Shown here one piece after another: positions 16,846-24,350 of a stretch of DNA of 64,000 nucleotides; within the stretch, counting starts at the first letter, position 1; every line of letters begins with the position of its first letter. Origin of the DNA: Papillibacter cinnamivorans DSM 12816. Lineage in GTDB: Bacteria; Bacillota; Clostridia; Oscillospirales; Oscillospiraceae. A program made the translations under genes and the position numbers. The notes beneath the pieces are model-generated. The model did not search any database. It was not told the DNA's origin and saw only the letters and a list, made by a program, of their open reading frames with translations. Location of the stretch: contig NZ_FWXW01000002.1 in NCBI RefSeq assembly GCF_900176335.1, forward strand, positions 124,001-188,000. Reading direction: 5' to 3'.

Positions 16846-18258
16846 TTACGCTTCCTGATACAGACCGAACAGTTTCAGAAGCTTCTGCCAGAAATTCAGT
16901 TCCGGCTCCACCGCCTCCGTGGGCTGCTCTTTTTCCGCGGGCTCAAAGCCTTCCGTGCGGATCACGAACTGCACGGCCGCGACGTCGGTGTTTTTCTCCG
17001 AAAGGAAGGAGGTCGGCGTATATCCGCTGTTGGTGTATTCCGCGAGCATGTCGTCCACCTTGTCCTGGATTTTGGTGTCCAGACCGCTGGTGCTGCTTTT
17101 CAGCTCCCCGATCCCGTTCCTGAGGCCGCTGACTCCGCTGTGGAGCTTCTTATAGCTGTCCGCCAGGGAATTGACTCCCTGTACCAGCTGGGAGATCCCG
17201 GAGTCAAGCTGGCTGTAGCCTGCGGAAAGCTGGTTTAATCCGGAGGAGATCTGCTCCAGCGATGAAAGCTGGGCAAGATATCCGGCCGCAAGGGCCTGCA
17301 CCTGAGGATCGGAGGATGCCGACAGGGCCGTCGCCAGCGTCTTCAGCTGTCCCGAGGAGGAAATCACCTGGGACAGTCCGTCCGCCGCCTGAGAAAGACC
17401 CGAACCGATCCCGGAAGATGCTTCCGTGAGGCTGCTCCCTCCTGCCGCGACGCTGCTGAGCCCTGATTTGAATTGAGAGGAGCCGTTCTCCAGCTCCTTC
17501 GCCCCATCGTCAAGCTCCCCGATTCCGTCGGTGAGCTTTGTAAAATCACTCTTCAGGCCGTCAAGACCGGTAAGCTCGATGCTCATGCTCAGCAAAATCC
17601 CGCTTACGGTGATGGGATCCATCTGGAAATCCGTGGCTTCCGCTTTTATTGTATAGTCTTTTTCCTCGCCGGGCAAGTGCGTAAAGGTGATGCTCTTGTT
17701 CTTCCCGGCGTTTGCAAGGGTGGCTCCCGATGCTTCGATGGAGGAGAAATGCTCCGTGTCCAGAGAAGCGGAAATCTGCAGGGTAAAATGCTGGAAATAC
17801 TCCTCCCCGAATCCTTCGTTCTTCTTAATGGAAATGGTGATTTCCACCTCGCCGCTCTTCCCTGCAAGCTCGCCTGGATCTATTTTTTCCCCGTCCAGCG
17901 TATACGTAATCACGATCCTCCAGGGAAGCTCTTTTCTGACCATATCTCCCTGGTAGGAAAATCTTCCCGCCGGCGCCGCAACGGTTGCCGTATCGTCGGT
18001 ATAGGAAATCTCGTCCGTGGTGGTGAGATTTCGCACGGAGGAGTAATCCCCGTAATCCGTGATCTCCCCGGCCGTCTGAAGCTCGAAGGAATTCACCGCG
18101 TAAAGATTGTTCACGTTTCCGCTGTTGTCCGTAACGGCGTAGATGGTCTCTTCCTTCCCCTGCCGCTCTCCGCTCGCCGCGGCGCCCGCCGCCGTGCTGC
18201 CCAGAAGCAGCAGAACCAGGCCCATGGAGATCGCCCGTTTTGCCGTCTTCATATGCAT
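16846..18258 (-). CDS. Secreted Leu-x-x-Gly heptad-repeat protein
   Basis: 470 residues. A signal peptide (MGLVLLLLGSTAAGAAASG) is followed by a beta-rich region with no clear family, then from residue 230 to 400 a long repeat with LxxG periodicity (LTDGIGELDDGAKELENGS, LSQAADGLSQV, LNQLSAGYSQLDSGISQLV). This X-X-X-Leu-X-X-Gly pattern is typical of YhgE/Pip-type proteins and of partners of MMPL transporters in Firmicutes. The C-terminus (LNFWQKLLKLFGLYQEA) is amphipathic. Its start ATG overlaps the MMPL stop (TGATG), so the two are translated together and probably form one envelope complex. The repeat is likely an extended coiled coil outside the membrane; its cargo is unknown. Confidence 0.78.
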   Translation of the reverse strand: MHMKTAKRAISMGLVLLLLGSTAAGAAASGERQGKEETIYAVTDNSGNVNNLYAVNSFELQTAGEITDYGDYSSVRNLTTTDEISYTDDTATVAAPAGRFSYQGDMVRKELPWRIVITYTLDGEKIDPGELAGKSGEVEITISIKKNEGFGEEYFQHFTLQISASLDTEHFSSIEASGATLANAGKNKSITFTHLPGEEKDYTIKAEATDFQMDPITVSGILLSMSIELTGLDGLKSDFTKLTDGIGELDDGAKELENGSSQFKSGLSSVAAGGSSLTEASSGIGSGLSQAADGLSQVISSSGQLKTLATALSASSDPQVQALAAGYLAQLSSLEQISSGLNQLSAGYSQLDSGISQLVQGVNSLADSYKKLHSGVSGLRNGIGELKSSTSGLDTKIQDKVDDMLAEYTNSGYTPTSFLSEKNTDVAAVQFVIRTEGFEPAEKEQPTEAVEPELNFWQKLLKLFGLYQEA

Positions 18259-20330
18259 CACCCTTTCCTTTCCGGTTTGTAGAATTTCAGTCCCAAGGTC
18301 GTTTTTTGAATAATCCCGTCGCAGAAATACAGCATAGCGGGTAAAAACAGCAGCACCATAGCCGCCGACAGAGCGGCGCCCCGCCCGATTAAAATGCCGA
18401 ACTCGCCCACCATCCCGTTGGAGGAAATCTCGCCCAGTATAAACCCTGCCGACGCGAGGATGCCCGCCGAGGTGAGAATGGAAGCCGTGGTATTGGCCAC
18501 CGTCTGGGAGATCGCCGCTTTTTTCGCATGGCTCCTCCGGTTTTCAATATATCGGTTTGTCATCAGAATGGCGTAATCCACCGTGGCCCCCAGCTGGACC
18601 GAGCTGATGATGATGAATCCCAGATAAGCCATACTGTTTCCCAGGAAATAGGGGATCGACAGGTTGATCCAGATGGAGGTTTCGATGGTCAGAAGCAGAA
18701 TAATCGGAATGGAAATCGATCGGAAGGTGAGCAGTACCACAAGCCCGATTCCGATAATGCCGATGATGGCCACCACCTTGTTGTCCGCGATCACCGTGTC
18801 CCGCATGTCGTAGACGTTGGCGCTTCCTCCCGCAAGGTAATATCCGTCCCCGTACACGTCCTCCGCCGTTTTCCGGATCTGCTCCACGGCGGTAAAGGCC
18901 TCGTTGCTTTCCTGGGATGCACCCACGGTGACAATCATCCGGCTGTAGCCGCCGGAAACCAGATATTCAAGGGAATCGGCGGGAACGAACTCCTGAGGAA
19001 TGACGGTGCCCACCGAATTGGAATAGGAGACCACGGAGGTGACCGAGGGAATTTCGTCCAGCTCGTCTGTCAGGATTGCCTCCTTTGCGGCGTCTCCCGC
19101 CGGAACCAGAAGGACCATCTGGTTGAACTTTCCGAACAGCGCGTCGATGGCCTCCTCGTCCCTGTACACCTGGGAGGTCTCATCGCTGGACATGGCGGAG
19201 GAACCGAAAATAAAGTGGTTGTTCTGCTGTGCAAGATATGCCGGCACAATCACAATGGCGACCACAACCACCGCCGGAATGAATACCTTCGTCACCGCCT
19301 TGCCGAATCCCGCAAAGGAAGGCAGGAAAGAGCGGTGGTGGGTGATATCGATGATTTTATAGGTGAACACCGTGATGACCGGCAGGAAAAAGAGAACCGA
19401 CAGCAGACTGAACACGATCCCCTTCGCCAGTACGATCCCCATGTCCGGTCCCAGCTTGAAGCGCATGAACAGAAGCGCCGCGAAGCCGATAACGGTGGTC
19501 AGAGCGCTGGCAAGGATGGAGGAAAAAGACTTCTCCATGGCGCGTGCCATGGCTTCCTTCACGTCCATGCCTTCTCTCCGGAATTCGGCGAACCGGTGGA
19601 GAAGAAAGATGGAATAGTCCATGGATACTGCCAGCTGCAGCACCGAAGCGGTGGTCATGGTGATAAAGGACACCTGGCCGAATATAAGATTGGTTCCGTT
19701 ATTTAAAAGGATCGCCACCCCCACGGATACCATGAAAAGCAGCGGCTCGAACCAGGAACTGGTGCTGATAAAGAGGATGATGAGGGTCAGCGGAATGACC
19801 ATCAGCATAATGAGCTTCATTTCGCTGCCCAGCGTCTGCCTTGTCTGGCTGAGGCTCGCCGCGTCCCCGGCGACCGCTCCCTGGTCACCCACGATGTTTC
19901 GGATCTCGGGGACGGCCGTATCCACCAGATCGCTGTCGACGGTGACGGAAAACAGGGCGTTCCCGTCCTTGTACCACGAATGGAGAGTTTCCTGATCCAT
20001 GGTCTCGGTAGGCTCTTCCAGGCTAACCTCGTCGTCCAGCCAGGTGATCTCCGTGACTCCCTCCACCGCCCCGATTTCTTTCTTGTACTCCAGTGCTTCC
20101 GGGATGCTCACGTCCCGCACCATCACCCGCAGGTTGGGGACGGGCTTGTCAAAAGCCTCGTTCATGACGTCGAGAGCTATGGTGGAAGGCGAATCCTCCG
20201 GCAGATAGTCCATCAGCTGGTAGTTGACCTTAACCTGCCTTGCCAGCACCGCCGAAACGGCCGCCGCCGCCAGAAATAAAATCAGCACAAGCCACTTATG
20301 CCGCAGGATCCCCTGTGAAAATGCCTGCAT
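18258..20330 (-). CDS. MMPL/RND-family transporter
   Basis: About 690 residues with the RND architecture: one N-terminal helix (WLVLILFLAAAAVSAVLA), an external domain (about 45-200), a block of helices with YSIFLLHRFAEFRREG, a second external domain (about 400-530) and a second block with DYAILMTNRYIENRR. The duplicated DYxxxxxxR motifs are the proton-relay signature of MMPL exporters. ATG 20330 follows GGGGAGGT; an in-frame extension upstream is not protein-like. First gene of a four-gene operon with a Leu-x-x-Gly protein and a two-component system. Export of a lipid or envelope compound is the family expectation; the substrate is not evident. Confidence 0.9.
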   Translation of the reverse strand: MQAFSQGILRHKWLVLILFLAAAAVSAVLARQVKVNYQLMDYLPEDSPSTIALDVMNEAFDKPVPNLRVMVRDVSIPEALEYKKEIGAVEGVTEITWLDDEVSLEEPTETMDQETLHSWYKDGNALFSVTVDSDLVDTAVPEIRNIVGDQGAVAGDAASLSQTRQTLGSEMKLIMLMVIPLTLIILFISTSSWFEPLLFMVSVGVAILLNNGTNLIFGQVSFITMTTASVLQLAVSMDYSIFLLHRFAEFRREGMDVKEAMARAMEKSFSSILASALTTVIGFAALLFMRFKLGPDMGIVLAKGIVFSLLSVLFFLPVITVFTYKIIDITHHRSFLPSFAGFGKAVTKVFIPAVVVVAIVIVPAYLAQQNNHFIFGSSAMSSDETSQVYRDEEAIDALFGKFNQMVLLVPAGDAAKEAILTDELDEIPSVTSVVSYSNSVGTVIPQEFVPADSLEYLVSGGYSRMIVTVGASQESNEAFTAVEQIRKTAEDVYGDGYYLAGGSANVYDMRDTVIADNKVVAIIGIIGIGLVVLLTFRSISIPIILLLTIETSIWINLSIPYFLGNSMAYLGFIIISSVQLGATVDYAILMTNRYIENRRSHAKKAAISQTVANTTASILTSAGILASAGFILGEISSNGMVGEFGILIGRGAALSAAMVLLFLPAMLYFCDGIIQKTTLGLKFYKPERKG

Positions 20331-20587
20331 TTTAATACCTCCCCGGCCGAATGCGTCTGAAGACAATGTACCACAAAAAAATGAGGAAAATATCGAAAAA
20401 AAATTAAAAATTATTATGCCCGCTGCCCGGCGGGGCGGGTTTTGTCCCCGTGCCGTCTCCGTGGGACGCAAAGAAAAAACCGGGTGTGGTTTCCCCCGCC
20501 CCGATCCGTCCGCCGGAAGGGGCGCCGGTCGGTTTTTCTTGTCCGGCGCACCCCCGCCATTTCCCGCAGGTTTTACGGAAAAAACCA
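20331..20587. other. Intergenic region upstream of the MMPL operon
   Basis: About 260 bp between the MMPL start and the tRNA promoter. It holds an A/T-rich stretch (about 20375-20415) that may contain the operon promoter, and otherwise GC-rich sequence without a coding frame. No operator was recognised. Confidence 0.35.
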
Positions 20588-20616
20588 TTGACAATAAAAT
20601 GCCCAGGTGGTATCAT
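20588..20616 (+). promoter_or_regulatory. Promoter for tRNA-Leu(CAG)
   Basis: TTGACA (20588-20593), 17-bp spacer, TATCAT (20611-20616), about 110 bp upstream of the mature tRNA 5' end. Confidence 0.75.
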
Positions 20617-20726
20617 ACTAAACACGCGATGGTCCCAAGACGGCGTGCTTTTTTAAGCCCTCCGGCCGCGGGAAGCACGAAAGGCTTATTGCTTTACATG
20701 CTTTTATTTTCGGGACAAACTTATAT

Positions 20727-20813
20727 GCGCGAGTGGTGGAATTGGCAGACTCGCTAGTTTCAGGTACTAGTGCCCAACCGGGCGTGCGGGTTCAACTCCC
20801 GCCTCGCGCACCA
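20727..20813 (+). tRNA. tRNA-Leu, anticodon CAG (integration target)
   Basis: 87-nt class II tRNA with encoded CCA. The acceptor arms are GCGCGAG and CTCGCGC; the anticodon stem CTAGT/ACTAG encloses TTCAGGT, giving CAG (codon CUG). The T stem GCGGG/CCCGC is intact. Its 3' part from 20756 is duplicated at 25578, marking it as the attachment site of the 4.8-kb element. The gene stays functional because the element regenerates the 3' half. Confidence 0.95.
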
Positions 20814-20819
20814 TCAAAA
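20756..20819 (+). repeat. Left attachment repeat (64 bp)
   Basis: Covers the tRNA-Leu anticodon loop through CCA plus six more bases (TCAAAA). It matches 25578-25641 at 63 of 64 positions; the only difference is G20788 here versus T25610. Confidence 0.9.
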
Positions 20820-20851
20820 GCCTTGATTTCTTCGGAAATTGAGGCTTTTTT
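20816..20851 (+). terminator. Intrinsic terminator after tRNA-Leu(CAG)
   Basis: AAAAGCCTTGATTTC-TTCG-GAAATTGAGGCTTTT with a following T-run. It lies inside the element, so the element supplies a new terminator for the tRNA it interrupts. Confidence 0.85.
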
Positions 20852-20899
20852 CATACTTTTTAAGGGTAATTGATATTAGCCTAATTTCGAATTTTCCCC

Positions 20900-20919
20900 T
20901 TTGTCTAACGTTTGTCTAA
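20900..20919. repeat. Direct repeat TTTGTCTAA x2, possible integrase arm sites
   Basis: TTTGTCTAA occurs at 20900-20908 and 20911-20919, an 11-bp period (one helical turn), between the attachment repeat and the integrase remnant. Short phased repeats here fit arm-type recombinase sites; not proven. Confidence 0.35.
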
Positions 20920-20928
20920 GATTTGGTT

Positions 20929-21180
20929 TTATTCCGCAACTTTTAATAGCTCATTCATCTTCTCAGACATCTTCTTTTTCGCTTTAAAATCCAAATGTCC
21001 GTAGATATCAGCTGTAGTTGCAATCTGCGAATGTCCCAATAGTTCTTTTATTTCGTATAACTCGCAACCCTCATTAAGCAACAGGCTGGCTAGTCTCTTA
21101 TCATCAGGTAAGGAGTTAAATAGTTGTTCTAATTTATCACGCTGCCTCTTAATTTTTGTTTCTTTTTTTAATACAGCCAA
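20929..21180 (-). pseudogene. Tyrosine recombinase (integrase), C-terminal remnant
   Basis: 83 codons from a TTG start preceded by AAGGAAGG. Residues about 32-75 (ASLLLNEGCELYEIKELLGH, then SQIATTADIYGHL) are the last part of a tyrosine recombinase, including the box with GHS and the nucleophilic Tyr of ADIYGH. The core-binding domain, the first catalytic Arg and the HxxR box are missing; in full enzymes HDLRH comes just before ASLLLNEG, whereas here DDKRLAS does. The Lys-rich first 30 residues are not recombinase-like, so an internal deletion seems to have joined a small upstream ORF to the catalytic tail. It should not recombine DNA by itself. Confidence 0.75.
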
Positions 21181-21496
21181 AGAATCACCTTCCTTTCTCT
21201 AAAAGTATTGAACTATCGCTAAAGCTGTTCAAGACCGGCTATCTTTTTCAAATTCTTCGGAGAGGGGCACAGAGAGGGCCATTCCCGGTTTCCTTTACTT
21301 CAGGTTATCAATAGTGTTAGGGGGGATATATAACTTGCTTTAAATAAAACTCAAAATATATAAAGTAGCAGATTTAGTCCATAATCATCTTTATTTGCGA
21401 AATTAATGGGTGTATTATGGAAATATGTAAGATTTATGATAAGAAAATTTAGTAATTCTGAGAAGCTAATATGTGATCTAGAAACGGAGGATTAAA
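21181..21496. other. AT-rich gap left of the cargo operon
   Basis: About 315 bp without a coding frame. It contains the upstream signals of the integrase remnant (minus) and presumably of the operon starting at 21497 (plus). AT-rich promoter-like stretches occur around 21330-21450, but no unambiguous -35/-10 pair was picked out. Confidence 0.35.
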
Positions 21497-21979
21497 ATGG
21501 GACTATTCCGAAGTGGAGCGCAGAAGAGAGCTGAAAAATATCTACAACTAGCAAATTCTTTTATAGGTAATATTGAAAATGATGTAAATATCTTTCCCAA
21601 TAACGACGGGATGACCAGAAAGGCGTATGAACCACTCCTTGGCCTATGTGCTTTATTAACTGCTAGCTTTTGTGCTGATCCAGATGCCGCACTTGATATG
21701 TTACCAACGTTTCAAAAACAAGTATTGCGACATCCAATTACAAAAGAAGAATATGATGCAATGACTCAACGTATTGGAAAGTATTATCTCGAATATCGTG
21801 ATGCAGCTATAGATATACAGGAGAACGTTAAAGAATGGTTGGAACCATTTATGCAAAAAACAGTTGAGCTTACAGAGAACTATCTCCAAATAACTCACAA
21901 TGACGAATCTTCCCGTGCTATACAAGGACATATGCAGGAATATATTATGCGCGCAAGAATTGAAGTAAGAAATATGTAA
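21497..21979 (+). CDS. Uncharacterised cargo protein, 160 aa
   Basis: A soluble, mostly helical protein of 160 residues beginning MGLFRSGAQKRAEKYLQLAN. It has no signal peptide, transmembrane segment or motif I can name. GGAGG precedes ATG 21497. The next gene starts 44 bp downstream with its own good ribosome site, so the two form an operon and may work together. AT-rich codon use differs sharply from chromosomal neighbours. I do not recognise the family. Confidence 0.7.
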   Translation: MGLFRSGAQKRAEKYLQLANSFIGNIENDVNIFPNNDGMTRKAYEPLLGLCALLTASFCADPDAALDMLPTFQKQVLRHPITKEEYDAMTQRIGKYYLEYRDAAIDIQENVKEWLEPFMQKTVELTENYLQITHNDESSRAIQGHMQEYIMRARIEVRNM

Positions 21980-22023
21980 AGATGAAGTGTAGATTTCTAT
22001 GTTTTATTTAAAGGAGCATTGTT

Positions 22024-22716
22024 ATGGGATTCATTGCAGATGTTAAAGCCATGAAGGATATTGCTCGTATAAAATCTGGTGGCACAGCAAAACTTTCCAT
22101 ATCACAGATAACTTGTCTTATTACAAATATTCCAGATGCCCAGAAAAATCTTTCTAGATCAGAGTTTGAATCCGTATATGCCCTCTACAAAGAATTACGA
22201 AAATGCAATACAAAGATGGAAATGGATAAGTATGGCTATATTGATACTGCAGTAACGATTATCAAGAAGTTCGATGAGATTGCTCCTTATGTAAAGTATA
22301 GTGGCGGCAACGAACTTGAGTTCTCTTTTATGATGGATGATATCAGGAAAGGATCCGGTTTGTCTGATATCTTTAATACGCAGAAACGAAAAGAAATCGT
22401 TTTTGACGATGAAGATCAAAAATATATGGATTATATTGTTGAGCAGTCATTGGGGCAAGTTAATCAAGATGATGCGCATGAAATCATGAGAGTTATATAT
22501 CATTATCATGAGTATGGAAAGGCAGCGGCTCTGAAAGAATTTGATAATATAGCTAAAAAACTAATAGAAAAAAATGGCCTAGATGCAATATTTAAGATAT
22601 CTTTTATATCGGGATTATTTTACCCCAATGGCATTTTGACTAAGGAGGAATCTGATGAATTGGGCAAAAAATACACCAATCAATTGATTGAAATTGAGCT
22701 TCAGAACATTAACTAA
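22024..22716 (+). CDS. Uncharacterised cargo protein, 230 aa
   Basis: A helical, soluble protein of 230 residues beginning MGFIADVKAMKDIARIKSGG. The N-terminal 85 residues resemble a small helical domain (SISQITCLITNIPDAQKNLS); the C-terminal half is strongly acidic and helical (EDQKYMDYIVEQSLGQVNQD). No catalytic motif or membrane segment is visible. AAAGGAG precedes the start. It is the second gene of the operon begun at 21497 and is followed by a gene remnant and a nuclease-like gene on the same strand. Function unknown; a cargo role in defence or element maintenance is only a guess. Confidence 0.7.
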   Translation: MGFIADVKAMKDIARIKSGGTAKLSISQITCLITNIPDAQKNLSRSEFESVYALYKELRKCNTKMEMDKYGYIDTAVTIIKKFDEIAPYVKYSGGNELEFSFMMDDIRKGSGLSDIFNTQKRKEIVFDDEDQKYMDYIVEQSLGQVNQDDAHEIMRVIYHYHEYGKAAALKEFDNIAKKLIEKNGLDAIFKISFISGLFYPNGILTKEESDELGKKYTNQLIEIELQNIN

Positions 22717-22724
22717 GTCAGTAG

Positions 22725-22874
22725 TTAAAACACTCGCTCAATAGCGGTACGATTAAAACTTATCATAAATGGAGTAACCGGGCAGCTGGCCGCGGGACAA
22801 TTTATGCAATACCGGAAAGCTGGAAATTTACAGCTGATAGAATACAATACATGCTTGATACATTTGGTATTTAG
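22725..22874 (+). pseudogene. C-terminal remnant of an unknown gene
   Basis: Between two cargo genes the plus strand carries about 49 sense codons ending at TAG 22872-22874 and reading GTIKTYHKWSNRAAGRGTIY, then AIPESWKFTADRIQYMLDTF. The composition is protein-like, but there is no start codon after the upstream stop. It appears to be the 3' end of a gene whose 5' part was deleted. I cannot name the family. Confidence 0.45.
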
Positions 22875-22905
22875 AATGATTTAAAGGAAAAGCAGAGGTG
22901 GAGAT

Positions 22906-23466
22906 ATGCAGCCAGTTTTTACATTGCAATATGCAGAATACAAGGTGGCAAATAAATTAAATGAACTCTTTCATGAGTGCTCTGTATTTGTCCCGGCCTC
23001 AAGCCAAGAAAAAGGAATTGATTTGCTTTTATATAACAGGAATGATCACGTAAATCAGGTTATTACAATTCAGGTAAAATCCTCACGCGTGTATTTTGGA
23101 AAGAAAACCAACACATTTCAGAACTATTTATGGTTAAACCGCTTTGATATCCAGCAAAATGCAGACTGGTATTTAATTGCCGGTGTCTATCCACGATTTC
23201 CTTCTGGAAAGGCTGTGTCAGAAGTAAATTGCAATAGTATAAATTGGGAAACCTTAATTCTTGCCTTTACAAACAGAGAAATGACGGAATTACTTGCATC
23301 TATAAGGCAAAAACGCAACCCAGCAAAACCAGATATCATGTTTGGCTTCGGCTTTAATACTCCTGATCATATTTATCTGACTCGGGGACATCCGGAACCT
23401 GATGATATGACACAATTTCTATTAGAACGACGCATTAACGATATGCTAAAGATGTTATTTAAATAA
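22906..23466 (+). CDS. PD-(D/E)XK nuclease-like protein
   Basis: 186 residues. The N-terminal 60 fit the PD-(D/E)XK active-site layout: a helix with E11 (YAEYKVANKLNEL), then GIDLLLYN with D39, then a beta strand with TIQVKSS (Q56-V-K58) as the (D/E)xK element. The rest contains a large conserved-looking beta region (WYLIAGVYPRFPSG) and a helical tail. Such domains occur in restriction endonucleases, Holliday-junction resolvases and phage-defence nucleases; without a methyltransferase nearby a classical restriction role is unlikely. GGTGGAGAT precedes the ATG. This is family-level inference from motif spacing. Confidence 0.6.
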   Translation: MQPVFTLQYAEYKVANKLNELFHECSVFVPASSQEKGIDLLLYNRNDHVNQVITIQVKSSRVYFGKKTNTFQNYLWLNRFDIQQNADWYLIAGVYPRFPSGKAVSEVNCNSINWETLILAFTNREMTELLASIRQKRNPAKPDIMFGFGFNTPDHIYLTRGHPEPDDMTQFLLERRINDMLKMLFK

Positions 23467-23709
23467 TTCTATGAAGTAATTATTGCGTATTGTAAATAGA
23501 AAGGTTAACTCACATTGATAAAATTTTAAAATTGCTCTATAACCTTCCTAAGCGTTCCATTTAGCGATTGCAAATTGTTTGTTTTACCTAGATTTAATAA
23601 GTAGGTCTGATTAAAAACACAAGTAACATTTTAATAATTTGACGTATTATTTTAGTTATTTATGTATTATAATTAACTATAACTTCTACAAACGAAAGGA
23701 GAAAAACCT

Positions 23710-23934
23710 ATGGCATCAAGAAAAACAAAAGAAGAACGTTTAGCTCTAATTGAACAAAAAATTGGATTTCATAAAAGCAGAATCGATAAACTTGAAGACC
23801 AAAAGAAAGCTTTATTAGCTCCACGCCTAAAAAAGAAAACAAAAGCAGAAACACTGAATGAAATTGCCAAAGCAGCTAAAGCTTCGGGAAAGTCTTTAGA
23901 CGAGGTTTTGGATATGTTAAAAGTAAAAGAATAA
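23710..23934 (+). CDS. Small coiled-coil protein, 74 aa
   Basis: 74 residues, highly charged and Lys-rich. Residues 5-40 (KTKEERLALIEQKIGFHKSR, IDKLEDQKKALL) should form a coiled coil; residues 45-74 (ETLNEIAKAAKASGKSLDEV) look like a short helix-turn-helix tail. Similar small proteins accompany mobilisation or partition genes in Firmicutes elements, but none is present here, so the role is unknown. AAAGGAG precedes the start. The stop codon abuts a long perfect palindrome that ends transcription. Confidence 0.65.
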   Translation: MASRKTKEERLALIEQKIGFHKSRIDKLEDQKKALLAPRLKKKTKAETLNEIAKAAKASGKSLDEVLDMLKVKE

Positions 23935-23985
23935 CTTAATATAAATAACCTCTGCTTTACAAAAGCAGAGGTTATTTATATTAAG
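23935..23985. terminator. Perfect 51-bp palindrome, bidirectional terminator
   Basis: Two 24-bp arms around ACA, with TAACCTCTGCTTT and AAAGCAGAGGTTA next to the loop and A/T-rich outer arms. It starts directly after the stop codon at 23934 and lies between convergent genes, so it can terminate both strands. Confidence 0.8.
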
Positions 23986-24013
23986 TTTAGGACTAACCAG
24001 ATATATTCATGAT

Positions 24014-24331
24014 TTATTTTATAAAAAAGTCACTATAAAGCCATATTAAAAATGCAATTATCGCAATTAAAATAAAAATAGGTTTAAAGAATGCAGCTAA
24101 TATACCCAATATGATTCCGATAATAATTGGAACCGTCATATCTTTTTTCTTCTCTTGATTCTTACTTTCGCTATCGTCTTTTTCTTTGACGATACTAGAT
24201 TCTTTGTTGTTAACATTTTTCGTTTCAATATATTTATTTAACGCATCAGTTTCAAATTTAATGGTTTTACCACAATACATGCAAAATATACTTTCATCTG
24301 GTATTTGTTTCCCGCACTTACTGCAAGTCAT
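24014..24331 (-). CDS. Zinc-ribbon membrane protein
   Basis: About 105 residues. The N-terminus MTCSKCGKQIPDESIFCMYC is a zinc ribbon (two CxxC knuckles). A charged linker rich in Glu, Ser and Lys follows, then two hydrophobic segments (VPIIIGIILGILAAFF and FILIAIIAFLIWLY), so the ribbon is probably cytoplasmic and tethered to the membrane. ATG 24331 has GGGGGG about 7 bp upstream and is preferred over 24346. It lies just downstream of the RES gene, whose stop is 20 bp away, so the two form an operon. Many stress or envelope proteins share this layout; no function assigned. Confidence 0.7.
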   Translation of the reverse strand: MTCSKCGKQIPDESIFCMYCGKTIKFETDALNKYIETKNVNNKESSIVKEKDDSESKNQEKKKDMTVPIIIGIILGILAAFFKPIFILIAIIAFLIWLYSDFFIK

Positions 24332-24350
24332 TTTACGTCCCCCCATATAA

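Noticed and set aside
18528-19706. 392-codon plus-strand frame opposite the MMPL gene
   Set aside because: Shadow frame; the minus strand encodes a complete MMPL transporter with its motifs.
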